DNA from: Chloranthus sessilifolius
Taxonomy: Eukaryota; Streptophyta; Magnoliopsida; Chloranthales; Chloranthaceae
Direction of reading: 5' to 3'
Length of the DNA: 64,000 bases
Assembly: GCA_021018995.1 (NCBI GenBank)
Contig: CM037598.1
Coordinates: 47,197,185-47,261,184, forward strand
Shown here: piece after piece, positions 22,766 to 32,944 of the stretch
Numbering within the stretch: position 1 is the first letter of the stretch
Layout: every line of letters starts with the position of its first letter
The notes under the pieces: generated by a model
What the model saw: only the letters and a program-made list of their open reading frames with translations
Told to the model about the DNA's origin: nothing
The model's database searches: none
Position numbers and translations under genes: made by a program

Positions 22766-24174
22766 CTACCATGGAAGCAATTCACTGGCCAAGGGACTCT
22801 GGCCAAAAAGACCCCAATCAAGAACCTCGCTCTTGGCTGTAGCGGCTCTCACCTCCGCAATATCAGCTCTGACCCTTTCTTTCTCCAAAGCCTCGATCAA
22901 AGCCAGCCTCTCTACGGAAAGGGACTCGATCCGGGTCCGAAGCATCGCTTCCTTACATGGCCAGGGCCTTGTCTCCACCACATCTATCGAAGCTGGGCTA
23001 GGAGTAGGTAATTCCTCAGATACCAGCCAACCCTCGTAACCCGGAGAGACGACTCCCCCCTAAACCAAGCTACACATATGTGCCGATTGGCGGGTTTCCC
23101 AGAGGGCAGCTATGCGATCAAGATCACTAAGAGAACCGCGAGAGAATATCAGAGAGCACAAGGGTGGCCTCGCGGTACACGGCACATGCTGAGTATACCC
23201 GAATTGACGGAGCACCCGAGATGGGAAGTAGTATGTGCTGCCAGTCAACCCCAAAAGTGTGATGCCCTCATAATCCCGAGAGCGGACAATCGGAAAGGTG
23301 CCGTCCATCCAGGGAAGTTGCCAGGTCAGCTCTGCATCAGATAGCCACAGGCTTAGTTCCTCGACGCTCCCACCAGGCAGTCTCGAACTCCAGATCAGAA
23401 AACCTCGAGCCACATCCCCTCTAATCAAGAAAAATCTTAGCACAGGCCCCATGATAGCCAAATGCTCTCCTAACCAGATCTGAACAAGGAGCGGGCTCCC
23501 GCTGAGAATCCCAACCTGGCCCGTGGCCACAGCATCCAGGCCTCGATACATCTCCGCCAGGACTAGGTGTACCAATGAGCGACCTCCCTCCAATTCGGTC
23601 AAAACATCACATAGCCCAAGGGAAAAGCTCTCACCCCCAATGAAGAAGAGAACTTCCGACAGCAAATAAAGGGCAAAGGCCTTCACATTGAAGGGATCTC
23701 GATTAGGCAACTTTCGAAGGCTCGGGTCACCGAAAAGTTCTCTCAGGAATTTCACCGAACACCTGGTGGGCCCTCCGGGGAAACATTTCTCGTATCCACC
23801 CTTTTTTAAGCCAAGGACCGCATGGACCGCCTTTGCATACCCCGGTTTGGGCACTACTTTGGCAAGGCCTTGATGCATCTTCAAGCCAGTGATGGAGGCT
23901 AGCTCTTCCAAAGTTGGGTCAGCTCCCTAGACCCAAATTTAAAGGCATGGGCCCTATGGTCCCATGATGCCAAAGCCGCCTGTAGTAGGTTGGGCAACAG
24001 AGGAATAGCGAGGAGAGAGGAAAGGCGGGACAACCCGAGGCCATTCAGAATAGCAAGCTCGCTCTCAGCCAAACTATCATGCCATTTTTGCAAAAAGCTG
24101 GGTCCCGAGTCCAAATAGGGAAGTATACCGGCCCCTGTATAAAAGCTTGGGCCCCCTTTTGAAGGCAGGTCCAT
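22766..24174 (-). pseudogene. Element B antisense gene 1: DUF7745-like protein
   Basis: An intronless gene of about 469 codons on the strand opposite to gag-pol. The N-terminus (from ATG 24174) includes FLQKWHDSLAESELAIL, then SWDHRAHAFKFGSRELTPTLEEL, which fits plant DUF7745 proteins (a PMD-related family found in plant transposons). The middle (VKAFALYLLSEVLFF, VLAEMYRGLDAV, LLVQIWLGEHL, and YYFPSRVLRQFGY) keeps the helical PMD-like pattern. The C-terminus (about 22780-22970) is a predicted coiled coil (RLALIEALEKERVRADIAEV). Lesions are one single-base frameshift near 23920 and one TAG at 23060-23062, probably from CAG. Four-site palindrome array and TATA lie just upstream. DNA binding or a role in silencing escape is inference. 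Confidence 0.72.
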
Positions 24175-24318
24175 CGGCGTACAAGGATGTTCTTTGTGAA
24201 ATCGGTCAATATATGACGATGGGCCCGCTAGAAAAAGAGGGGAAAGAAAGAAAATAAAAGGAGGGGAAAAACAACCAAACCAAAGTAGAAGAGGAGATAA
24301 GGGGGGACCAGGCGCGGG

Positions 24319-24323
24319 TTATA
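24319..24323 (-). promoter_or_regulatory. TATA-like box of antisense gene 1
   Basis: Reads CCTTATAACC on the minus strand, about 145 bp upstream of the ATG at 24174 and immediately downstream (in gene sense) of the palindrome array. Position suggests a promoter. Confidence 0.4.
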
Positions 24324-24351
24324 AGGAGCCCGCTGAGCTCAATCTATAGCA

Positions 24352-24515
24352 GGCGTATATATTATATACGCCAAGGCAAATTTTGAACCATTTTTGCCCG
24401 GCGTATATAATATATACGCCCAACCATTTTTACTGAGGATTGGTCAGGCGTATATAATATATACGCCCGGCTATTGATTGCTGAATGTTAGCCTGGCATA
24501 TATAATATATACGCC
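24352..24515. promoter_or_regulatory. Palindrome array 1 of element B (4 sites, 47-48 bp period)
   Basis: Four 21-bp palindromes start at 24352, 24400, 24447 and 24495. Each has arm GGCGTATATA, one central A or T, and the reverse complement of the arm. The first three are perfect; the fourth has one C-G to C-A change. The spacer contains CCATTTTT after the palindrome, as in the LTR copies. The array sits 178-341 bp upstream of the DUF7745-like gene start and 3' of the PMD gene. Confidence 0.92.
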
Positions 24516-24923
24516 TAGTTTAAGCTAGGGCTGGTAAGGCCCCCCCCTCACACGGGTCTATTTTCTTTTCCCAAGGAGGAACGTAGTTTATTTTGGCCCA
24601 CCTTTTCGTCGCGAGAGCGCACATGGGCGGCCATGCCACACACCCATGAGAAACACCCGGGTGGCACGCCGCCCATAGGTCGCATACGAAAAGTCACCTG
24701 CATGACCAATCTCATCACTAGAGAGGTGCCAGTTCATTCCAAGCGAGAAAAAGAGAGAGGAAACCACCAAAGCAAAGAGATAACCAAATAAAACAGTCGC
24801 ATGAACCATGAAAATTATAAAACCATAAAAAAAAGAGACTGTTGTTGTCTAAAGTTATTACATATCTCATATAAATCAAAAGTCTAAATTGTCTCATTGT
24901 GTCCACTTTTTAAGGAAAAAAAA

Positions 24924-27348
24924 CTAGTCCTGGGCAGCCCCCTTCGACTTCTTCCTGCGCCGGCTCGCACTTTGAAAGGTACCGGTCTCCCCCACTCGAG
25001 TCCACGCCTGAGAGATACGGCTAAGCAAGGAGCGCGACTCCTTCTCACGAGCACGCTGCAAAGGCACACCAAAAGTGATCAAATAGAGAAACAGGCAGAA
25101 AGTAAACAAGGAAAATGACTAGGCTGGGCCAGCATTCACTCACCACTTCGGTCTCCCTAAGCCCAACAAGGTTACGGTAGTATTCGGCCTGACTCACTGT
25201 CGACTCATAATCCTAGCCAGTAAGAAAAAGGAGGTGTTAGTCACACAGGCCATCAACATAATTCAAAGGGAAAGAGAACAGAGCAACAAGATAGAGATTA
25301 CCCCAGGAATCAGCTCAGGAGGTGGGACCTGGATAGCTTCAATAGAAATTCGTGCTTTCTCAGCCACGTCGGCACACACGCGTGACAAAAAGGCATCATC
25401 CAGGCGTTTGAAGGTCCCCTGGACCTTGACGGGCGAGCTACCAGAAGCACCGGCACCAGAAGGGTCAGAGGGTCCAACACCTGAAGCACCAGCCCCGGAA
25501 GGATCGGAGGGTCCAGCACCTGTTGCATCATAGGGAACGACCTCCTCTTCCCCCTCATCTGAGCCGCCGCCCTGCTCAAACTGTAGAGAGAAACATTTTA
25601 TCATTAAGGGCGACAGGTCAATCAAAGTAACCACATGAAAGCTACTGAATGAAAGGAGAGAAGGGGCATTACCTGAGATCGCGGCCCACCAAAAGCTAAA
25701 AAGTTAGCACCGGGCACGAAGCGAGGCAGCAAGAAATGATAGGGCAGGGAGTCGTACCAAGACTGATACCCCCCGGGCAGGAGAAGGTCATCGATAGGAA
25801 CCCCATGGTGAAGAAAGTGAGCAGTGAGCTCATCAATGGAGCCCTCTGGGGCCAACACATCGGCAGGAGGAGCTTGGGGCACGGCAAAGAGAGGGCGATA
25901 CTGATGAACCGCTCTCTCCCCTAAATAGTAGGCCCTAGTCCAGGACCCGTAGAGAAAGATAATACGACGGTCCAACAAAAGACGAGAGGGACCCACTGAG
26001 GCCAAATTCCAGAAGGGAGATCCTATGTAAGGGTCGAGGATGACCTGCAAAAGAAGAGAAAATTGAAAGGGGGTGCACACATTTGGTCAGAACCCCTAGC
26101 ACACAGGAGCTGAGCTGTCAAATTTACAAATAGAGAATTGTTTTACCTGCTCTGGGATCAACAGGTCAAACTTAGAGTGCAGTCCTAACTCCAAATGCTT
26201 CATACCTACGTCCCGATGGCAGCCCACGTGCCAGTTACTCATGAGGGGGAACGTAGCAATGTCAGACTGAAGCAGAGGGCGACCCGGTTGAAAGTGAAGG
26301 TACCCCCAGACCTGAGAAAGCAAGCAGCTGAAAACAGGTATGCTATAAAGGAAAATTGGATAAACTAAAAACAAAAGATAAAATACCTCGATGGCAGGCC
26401 AGAAACCCACAATGGAGCTAGACTCCCCAAGAACGGCCGGCTTTAGGCTGGACATGAGTACGGCATAGCCAGCACCACCCCAATCGACTCGATGCACGAT
26501 CTCCCAGTTCACCATCAGGCTGAGCAGGGACAAGGAGACTCGCCCTCCGCTGGTGTTGGAGAGGAGAGTCTTGCCCCGAAGGAATAGTGAGGAGATGAGG
26601 GCCAGCATAAGTGTGCGCGCATGCTCAATGAAAATGTCCATGTCAGGCTACCCCTGATCCACCAACTCATTAGGCCCAAACTGATCAACCAAGCAGGATT
26701 GCTTGACCTCCGAGCCCCGAACATTCCCTGAGGACGGGTAGGCCCCTAGCAGTTGAATCACCTCCTCCCTACCCGGTGTGCGGGTAGGTACCACTGGCAC
26801 CCCTCCGTCGGACCCGGTGATCATAGGATCAGATCAGCCGGTGTGAAGGCCATCTCTGCCACGGCCATGTGGAATGTCATCGTCTCGGGGCAAAAATGCT
26901 CTATCAGTGCCTTTAAATAGCCCGTATCAGCCCTTACAGCAGGGCACAAAATGAAGTCCCCAAAACCGGCATTAGTGAGTAGGTCCTTCACCACTGGGGG
27001 AAGGTAAAGCACAAGACGCCGGAGGTCAAACCAACAGCCTCGAAACATAATGTGCGGTAGGGGTTGCAAGCAGAAGGCATCAATCAGATAGGGGCAGGGA
27101 GGTATAATGAGGGCATAAAAGGAAAACAAAAGCGGAAAGGAGGAGGGGGCCCGTTTGTTTACCTGACCAACGATCCCGAAGTTGGACATATGGGTGTGCT
27201 GGCAGTAGAGGAGGCCGGTGTGGGCGGCCTCGCCTTGCATCTCATACCAAGGCTGGGAGGAGCGCTGAGACACAATGAACTGTTCCCCACGGGGGCCATA
27301 GGCCATCTCCGGCCCTTCTTGCCGATCATGCCCTTCGTCACCAGACAT
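24924..27348 (-). pseudogene. Element B antisense gene 2: spliced plant-mobile-domain (PMD) gene
   Basis: A multi-exon gene on the minus strand. Exons by coordinate are 27163-27349 (ATG 27348), 26387-27063, 26147-26311, 25673-26044, 25302-25580, 25144-25212 and 24924-25055 (stop TAG 24924-24926). The intervening introns are 75-102 bp, all phase 0, with GT-AG ends. The exception is the first coding intron, whose acceptor reads AA at 27064-27065. The protein (about 625 residues) has the PMD signature (ALIEHFCPETMTFHMAVAEM, then HARTLMLALISSLFL, then FWPAIE|VWGYLHF), a Gly/Ser/Pro-rich repeat segment in exon 5, and a basic C-terminus (SRRRKKSKG). Exon 2 alone is broken: a frameshift near 26825 and TAG at 26648-26650. 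PMD proteins (MAIN/MAIL family) are plant nuclear proteins linked to silencing; transposon copies are known. Confidence 0.8.
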
Positions 27349-27349
27349 C

Positions 27350-28094
27350 CTGAAAATATGAGATGCATCGGCATATGAGAAGGTTGCCAACAAAAAGGGA
27401 AGAAAGAAAAAATATATATATACACTAATCCCAAAAAAATAACAAAAAAAACAACCATGTGTATATACTGATCCGAACCAAAAAAGGTGTGTGTGTGTAC
27501 CAAAAAAACAAAAAAACCCATGTATATATACTGATCCGAACCAAAAAAGGTGTGTGTGTGTACTAAAAACAAAAAAAAAACCATGTGTATATACTGATCC
27601 AAACCAAAAAAGGTGTGTGTGTGTACCAAAAACCAAAAGAAAAAAAAACCATGTGTATATACTGATCCAAACAAAAAAAAATAGGTGTGTGTGTGTACTA
27701 AAAACCAAAACAAAAAAACCCCATGTGTATATATCAATCCAAAAAAGAGATGCATGTGTAGACTAAAAACAAACAAAAAACAAACCATGTGTGTGTAGGC
27801 ACCAATCCATCAAATAAGATGCACTAATCCATCGAAAACAAAAAAGAAAAAGAAAATAGGATGAGATGAATAAATGATAGATAAAAAAAAAAAAAAATAG
27901 GCCTAAGGAAAACAACAAAAACAAAACCAAGAGAAAAGGAACATAGGCATCACATATGTTTAAATGAAAATGGAAAAAAAAAAAAAGGAAAAAGAAAACA
28001 TTTCACCATAAAAGAAAAAAAGAGAGAAAAAGAAAAGCATCAAACAATAATATTATCAAAATGCAAAGGAAAAGTAAGGGAAGGTAATGGTTAC
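27350..28094 (-). other. Probable 5' leader intron of the PMD gene
   Basis: Donor TTGAAG|GTAACC at 28094 and acceptor ATATTTTCAG at 27350, one base before the ATG. The 745-bp intron holds the minisatellite at 27430-27800 and otherwise A-rich low-complexity sequence. Confidence 0.55.
27430..27800. repeat. Minisatellite, about 58-bp unit, with embedded GT runs
   Basis: About six copies of a unit with CCATGTGTATATACTGATCC, an A-rich run, and GGTGTGTGTGTG. It lies in the predicted leader intron of the PMD gene. ORFs here encode only repeats of the type HTHLF..GSVYTHG and are artefacts. Confidence 0.9.
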
Positions 28095-28315
28095 CTTCAA
28101 TGGGGGAGAAAAAAACGAATAGCGGCGGAGGATAAGCGCCTTACGATCCACACCCGCGACCGCCGGTAATAGAACTCAAGCCAAATCAAATGAGAAAAAA
28201 ACCTAAGGGGTTGTCCCGGACTCAAGAAGAAAGGAGGGAGGAAGAGAGAATTTGAAAAGGGGGGCCCCTTTTGTGCTCGGGCTCGGGCAGTTTCGTAACT
28301 GCCAGATTTTAGACG

Positions 28316-28384
28316 GGCGTATATAATATATACGCCCGACCATTTTTTGCCAGATTTTGGTCAGGCGTATATATTATATACGCC
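28316..28384. promoter_or_regulatory. Palindrome array 2 of element B (2 sites, 48 bp apart)
   Basis: Perfect 21-bp palindromes start at 28316 and 28364 (arm GGCGTATATA). The first extends to 25 bp (CGGGCG...CGCCCG). They lie 220-290 bp upstream of the PMD leader exon end, where that gene's promoter is expected. Confidence 0.9.
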
Positions 28385-30342
28385 CGACCAAAAATGGCAG
28401 TTTTTAAACTGCCCGACCTCCCTTTTTCGATTTTAAGGCCCAACGGCCCCCTTGTATGCTATGGACCTCGATCCGGACCCCCCTTCGAGGCCCACATGTC
28501 GTCGGCCATGATGCACGCATCCCCAAATGACCCTTCGAGTTTCCTTCGATTGGCCCAAAGGGACCGTGCTACAATAAACGGATCTAGATCCGTAGGCGCC
28601 CACCTAATGCGCCCACAAAATCAAAAAAAGAGAATAAAAAAAAATAATGAAAAGAAAAAAATATAATATATACAACGCTGGTTCTCAAAAGAGCGTCGCA
28701 ACGATTGTTTGCCCCATTCCGAGAGCCGTGTTAAATCAATTCAGAATGATCGGGTTCACCCAAAAGCTCTCGAACCCCATTTCGAGGGACATTTGTACAC
28801 CTTACGTGAATAATTTGCCCATCTCCGATCCTTTGCTCCTCTGAGTCCCCGAAGAGTCAAGGCCTGATCCGACAGGCAAAACCAAGAACCCATCACCGGA
28901 ATGCACACGTCCCTAAGGTATAACAATATGGCAAGTTGATTCGCTTAAGGATACGTGTAAAAATAATGGCAGTTTGAGCATGCCCAGGGTCTCCATCTGA
29001 CTTGAAAAAAGAAAGAGAAAAGAGAAGAAGAAAAAAAAAGAAGAAAGAAAAGGAGAAGAAATAACAACTTATTACTGCTTAGTGAAAACCCTGAGTGGGT
29101 TGACCCCACCTTCCGGCATTCACTCTGGTCATCCACCTTCGGATTGATATTGACCAAGAGTGCCCCCGACTTCAGACCATCCAAAAAGTCTATTGTCAGT
29201 CGAAACTGACCCGTCAAAAATGAAATTACAACCAACCAAACTATGTGCGAACATACAGACCAAAGGGCTCTTTTCCCTTTTTATTTCCTTTTACACAGGC
29301 TTAAAACCTGTATAGGCACAGTGTCCCTGTTGAATGTACGCACTTGCGTCTAGGTATCCGCAGGATGGTCGTTGTCCTTGTAAATTGTACCTTAGGGTCG
29401 AGGCTTCTGTTCGCGCCTATTTGCTGCTTATCGCCCCTGCTGGGTGTTTGTCTGTGCATAGTTAGTAGGATGTGATTTCATTAGGGACGAAGGCTAGAAA
29501 TTAACCATCTCTTTCGAGGGATGTTTGGTTCTAGCCTGATCTTTTTAGCTTTGTCCCGAGTTAAGGGATTCCGGTTCATGTGAATCAGGGGCACCTCACC
29601 ACTGGAACGAGCACATCCCCCAGGTGCACCTATCCCTGACAGAGCGCACGCATTCTTAAAGCGTATCAATTGACATTTGCTCCACTTAAAGAGTTGTACA
29701 AAAATAAAGTAGTCAGAGATCATCGAGCTCTGCTTAGAGGCCTCGAAACAAAAGAAAATCCAGAAAATGACACAAAAAATTACTCAGAAAATGGGTATGC
29801 ATTCCCAAGAGGTGTTGCGACATCAATATTCGCTCCACTCGGATCAATCATGCTAAAGCAACCTCGAGGTTGATGGGTTCACCCAGAAACTTTGAGCCTT
29901 ACCTAGGTAAGGGCACCCGTGCCCAATCCAATGGAGCTGTCAATATTCCATTGGGTTCGACACAGTTTGAAGGCCTTCGCTTTGTATGCTTCGCATCAAT
30001 TCCGAAGCATAGATCGATCATCCTGTTTCGTGGAGCTGTCTGGTTCAGATTAATACTCAAACATCACAAATCTATAATTTCCCTCAGGAACTGGACGATA
30101 TCCCGGCTAGCGGGCTTACACTTCTTGTAATCATCGCAGTTATGCCCAGTAATGTCGCAATGCGCTTAGGGACTGTTAGCTTTGAGGTACGGACGATATC
30201 CCAAAATGAGAGGGCTTACGAACACTCACCATCACCATGGATGTTTGAGAATTGAGTTGAACCGGGCGGACCCATCAAATGTGCCTTGGACCTCTTCGGA
30301 TGTCTCTTGTCTTTGGCATCCGATCATTAGTGATCGAATACC
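28385..30342 (+). other. Element B terminal noncoding spacer
   Basis: No ORF above background, no tRNA-like fold noticed. 28980-29060 is a purine-rich tract. Text related to GATCGGGTTCACCCAAAA (28749) reappears near 29872 (GATGGGTTCACCCAGAAA), a weak internal repeat. Otherwise nothing recognisable. Confidence 0.5.
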
Positions 30343-30356
30343 AAAAGAGGGGCATC
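30343..30356 (+). other. Element B polypurine tract
   Basis: AAAAGAGGGGCATC immediately before the LTR TG; the purine run AAAAGAGGGG is the expected plus-strand primer site. Confidence 0.75.
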
Positions 30357-30745
30357 TGTAAACACCCAAATTTGGCCCAAGGCCCGATCAATCTGTACTT
30401 CGGGAGAGATGTCCCCCTGTGCCTCAGATGGCACCCCCCTGAACCCTTAGGAACCTACCTAGACCAGTAGGAATCACCCTAAGACCTTTAGAGCCATTCC
30501 CCCAATCCTTAGAAGTCACCCCTGCACCCTAGAATCCCTTCCCAGACCTAACTTAAACCCTGCTGGTGGTTGATGGGAGGAGAGCTACAAAATTTCACAT
30601 AGACTAGTACCATGGATGATCCATATACCATTGGAAAGAGGACTTCTTCAGCTTTCCAACGAGCCAAAAATCACCCAATTTGGAGCTACGGTTCAAAAGT
30701 TATGGCCGTTTTAAGTTTCACATAAAATCATAGGACTTTTACTCA

Positions 30746-30966
30746 AGCGTAGATATTACATACGCCCAACCATTTTTACCCCATATTAGTCAGGCGTATA
30801 TATTATATATGCCTGCCTATTTTGAGGAAAATTTAGCCGGGTGTATATAATATATACGCCCAGTATAGGTGGGACCCACCACGGGCTTCATCTTCTCAAA
30901 ACTCCCCTGATTTTGGTGAAAATTACTGTTCCTAAACTGGGCGTATATAATATATATATACACGAC
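30746..30966. promoter_or_regulatory. Palindrome array 3 of element B (U3, 4 sites)
   Basis: Sites start at 30746, 30793, 30840 and 30940: steps of 47, 47 and 100 bp. Several carry single C-to-T or G-to-A changes at the CG ends (decay in methylated DNA); the last is disrupted on its right arm. The first site is 497 bp upstream of the TATA box, against 499 bp in element E. Confidence 0.9.
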
Positions 30967-31242
30967 TTAGCTCTGATAACTATCATCAGTAGCTCAAATT
31001 TCCTCCATCTAGTTTGACCCTTTGACCATCCCCTTGGTTGAGGTGGGTGTCTTGAGATTGGTTGCACCCCGTTTGAGCTTATTGGCAACCCTTAAGTCAC
31101 CCATGGTCTCACCCCATCATCCGCCATTGAAACCAGTTTCCCAAAACCCTAGGACCTTGAAAACCCAAAAAACCTTAGATGGGGGATTACCTAATTGCTA
31201 AACCAATTAGCTCTTAAGTAAGCCCCTAACCCATCCCTTCTC

Positions 31243-31250
31243 TATAAATA
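31243..31250 (+). promoter_or_regulatory. Element B LTR TATA box
   Basis: TATAAATA followed by GGGAGGCC and a pyrimidine-rich start region; the equivalent box in element E is at 56487-56494. Confidence 0.7.
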
Positions 31251-31953
31251 GGGAGGCCTCCCTCTTCCTTAAGGGTTAGAAAAAATTGGAGGTTAAGGAT
31301 TTGGAGCTCAAGAGAGAACCCTAGTGAGAGAAAATGCACTCATTTTTCAGAATTCCAGCAAGCTTGGTTCATCTTTTCCAATTCATTTCAACCATTAGAT
31401 TACTCCCTTTAGCTAAAACCTAGCCTCTAGCTTCACTCTACACCCCCTATTTTATTGAATCCTAGCATTAGAACCCATTTTCACACCATTTAGGCCATCG
31501 GAAACACGCCAAAGCGAAGATCTTCCACGGTGCAACAAGGGCCCGTGAGCTCCGGCTCACCTCTCTCTTCCTCTACATTCTTGGTGTCTCCTCCGTCCAA
31601 GGATTCAAGCTGTTGTGCCGCCGAAATTTTGGTTTGGCTCAAAGCTTGATAGGACCGTATTGCCTTCGGGCAAGGGGAAACTCCGCCCTTTTTATTTTTA
31701 TTTTGGCCATAGATAGAGACCGCTACGTGCGGGTTGATCGGGTGCCTAAACCCTTCCCGATCGATAACCGAAGCCCCTACCCTAGAGCCTTTAGCAAAGA
31801 CCGGTAAATCAGAGTCATATTTAGCACTTCGGTGCTCAAAATATCGATTTGAAGGTTTCCCAGGTCAACAAAAGCTCCGGGTGGCGACTCTACATTTTCA
31901 TTAAAAGGCGTGCGCATCGCCGCGATGGATTCGAGAGGATCCACGGTCGCACA

Positions 31954-31996
31954 ATTAGGTTAGGAGGTGAAAAATGACATTTTTCAGTGATTAACA
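31954..31996 (-). repeat. Element C 3' LTR remnant split by B
   Basis: The minus strand starts TGTTAATCACTGAAAAATG and aligns with the start of C's 5' LTR (54809 downward). It ends abruptly at the last base of B's LTR. Confidence 0.85.
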
Positions 31997-32009
31997 CACC
32001 CCCAAACCT
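31997..32009 (-). other. Element C polypurine tract
   Basis: Minus strand reads AGGTTTGGGGGTG directly before the LTR, identical to A and F. Confidence 0.85.
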
Positions 32010-32907
32010 AATCTTTCCTAGTCCTCGGGCAAAGGAAAAAATAAATAATTACTCAAAAAAGTTAAATGCCACTTTTTTAAGGAGCACGAATGCATTTAGC
32101 TTATGCACTACGCCTTTTAAACCCCTAGGTGATCCCTAGTGGAGGGGTGAAGTCTCCTGAGGGTTTTCCGTGAAGATACGCACAAACTTCTCAATAGAAA
32201 TAGTTAAATCAAGTGCACACAATGACTAATCAGGTTACAAATAGTAAAGTTTCATTCCACCCATGCTCTTTAAAATTGGAGGAGTTTTAAACATTGAAGG
32301 CAAACAGCTTAACACCTAAATCATGCATGCACGCTCATCACATTCAATCAGTTAGCATCAAGAGTGTAGGGTGTGCAAACAATACCAAACTCATCATTAA
32401 TTCAAAAATTATGTTTAAATAGTGCTCCAATGAATTTCATCTTAGACCCAATGGTTACCAGGGCTGTCTCTCACAAATGAATTTAAAGGTGTTCAACTCA
32501 AGCCCAAGAGCAGTTGCAAACCTCAAATAGACCTGCAAGCATGAGCATAGTCAAGGTTTCTAATTTCTGACATCATTAAGCACTTCTTACCATTGATTCG
32601 ACATCTCCTTATCTCCACATGATAACTCAGTTCACTTTGGATCAACAAGGTCTTTTTGATGGGTTGTAATGTTGCTTATGGTTGAGGTTTACAAAGAATA
32701 AGAGGGTAAAGAGGGATTCAAGACTGAGAAATCAATAAGGGTAGGAGGTGATTCATGACTTCAAAACCTTCCATTTTAGCACAACTTCATCTTCCTTGAC
32801 ATTTTTCAGGTTCAAAGTGGCCAGCTTCTCCTCTTCTTTTCAATTTTCAGCTGAAGTATTTCACTTGACTTCTCTTTTCTTCCTCTCTTTTTTTTCTTTT
32901 TTATTTT

Positions 32908-32944
<37 letters not shown>

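Larger units (their letters stand above)
1..31953 (+). mobile_element. Element B: Tat-like Ty3/gypsy retrotransposon, 5' end off-window
   Basis: In order it holds gag (partial), protease, RT, RNase H, a second RNase H, integrase, a long 3' region with two antisense genes, a polypurine tract and a 3' LTR. The second RNase H and the antisense genes after integrase are known features of the plant Tat lineage (Ogre, Retand and relatives). Element A interrupts it at 4939-18924. The 3' LTR ends at 31953 and abuts the last 43 bp of a minus-strand element C LTR, so B inserted into C's 3' LTR. The 5' LTR, leader and gag N-terminus must lie left of the window. Many stops and frameshifts show it is inactive. 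Confidence 0.9.
30357..31953 (+). repeat. Element B 3' LTR
   Basis: 1597 bp from TGTAAACACCC to CGGTCGCACA. Start and end match element E's 5' LTR (TGTAGACACCC ... CGGTTGCACA), so B and E belong to one lineage. U3 holds palindrome array 3; a TATA box lies at 31243-31250. Confidence 0.92.

Noticed and set aside
24352..24515. CRISPR-like array
   Set aside because: Regular palindromes with about 26-bp spacers look superficially similar, but the spacers are partly shared, the context is a plant retrotransposon, and no cas genes exist.
26821..27788. Minus-strand ORFs with HTHLF..GSVYTHG repeats
   Set aside because: They read through the minisatellite in the leader intron; only the parts after the ATG at 27348 belong to the PMD gene.
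28385..30342. Host gene or tRNA in the B terminal spacer
   Set aside because: No ORF with known motifs, no splice-consistent exon set and no tRNA arms or boxes found by eye.
31954..31996. Deletion or unequal recombination as the cause of C's tiny 3' LTR
   Set aside because: The junction is exactly at the CA end of B's LTR, so insertion of B into C's LTR explains it with fewer steps. The left flank would decide.
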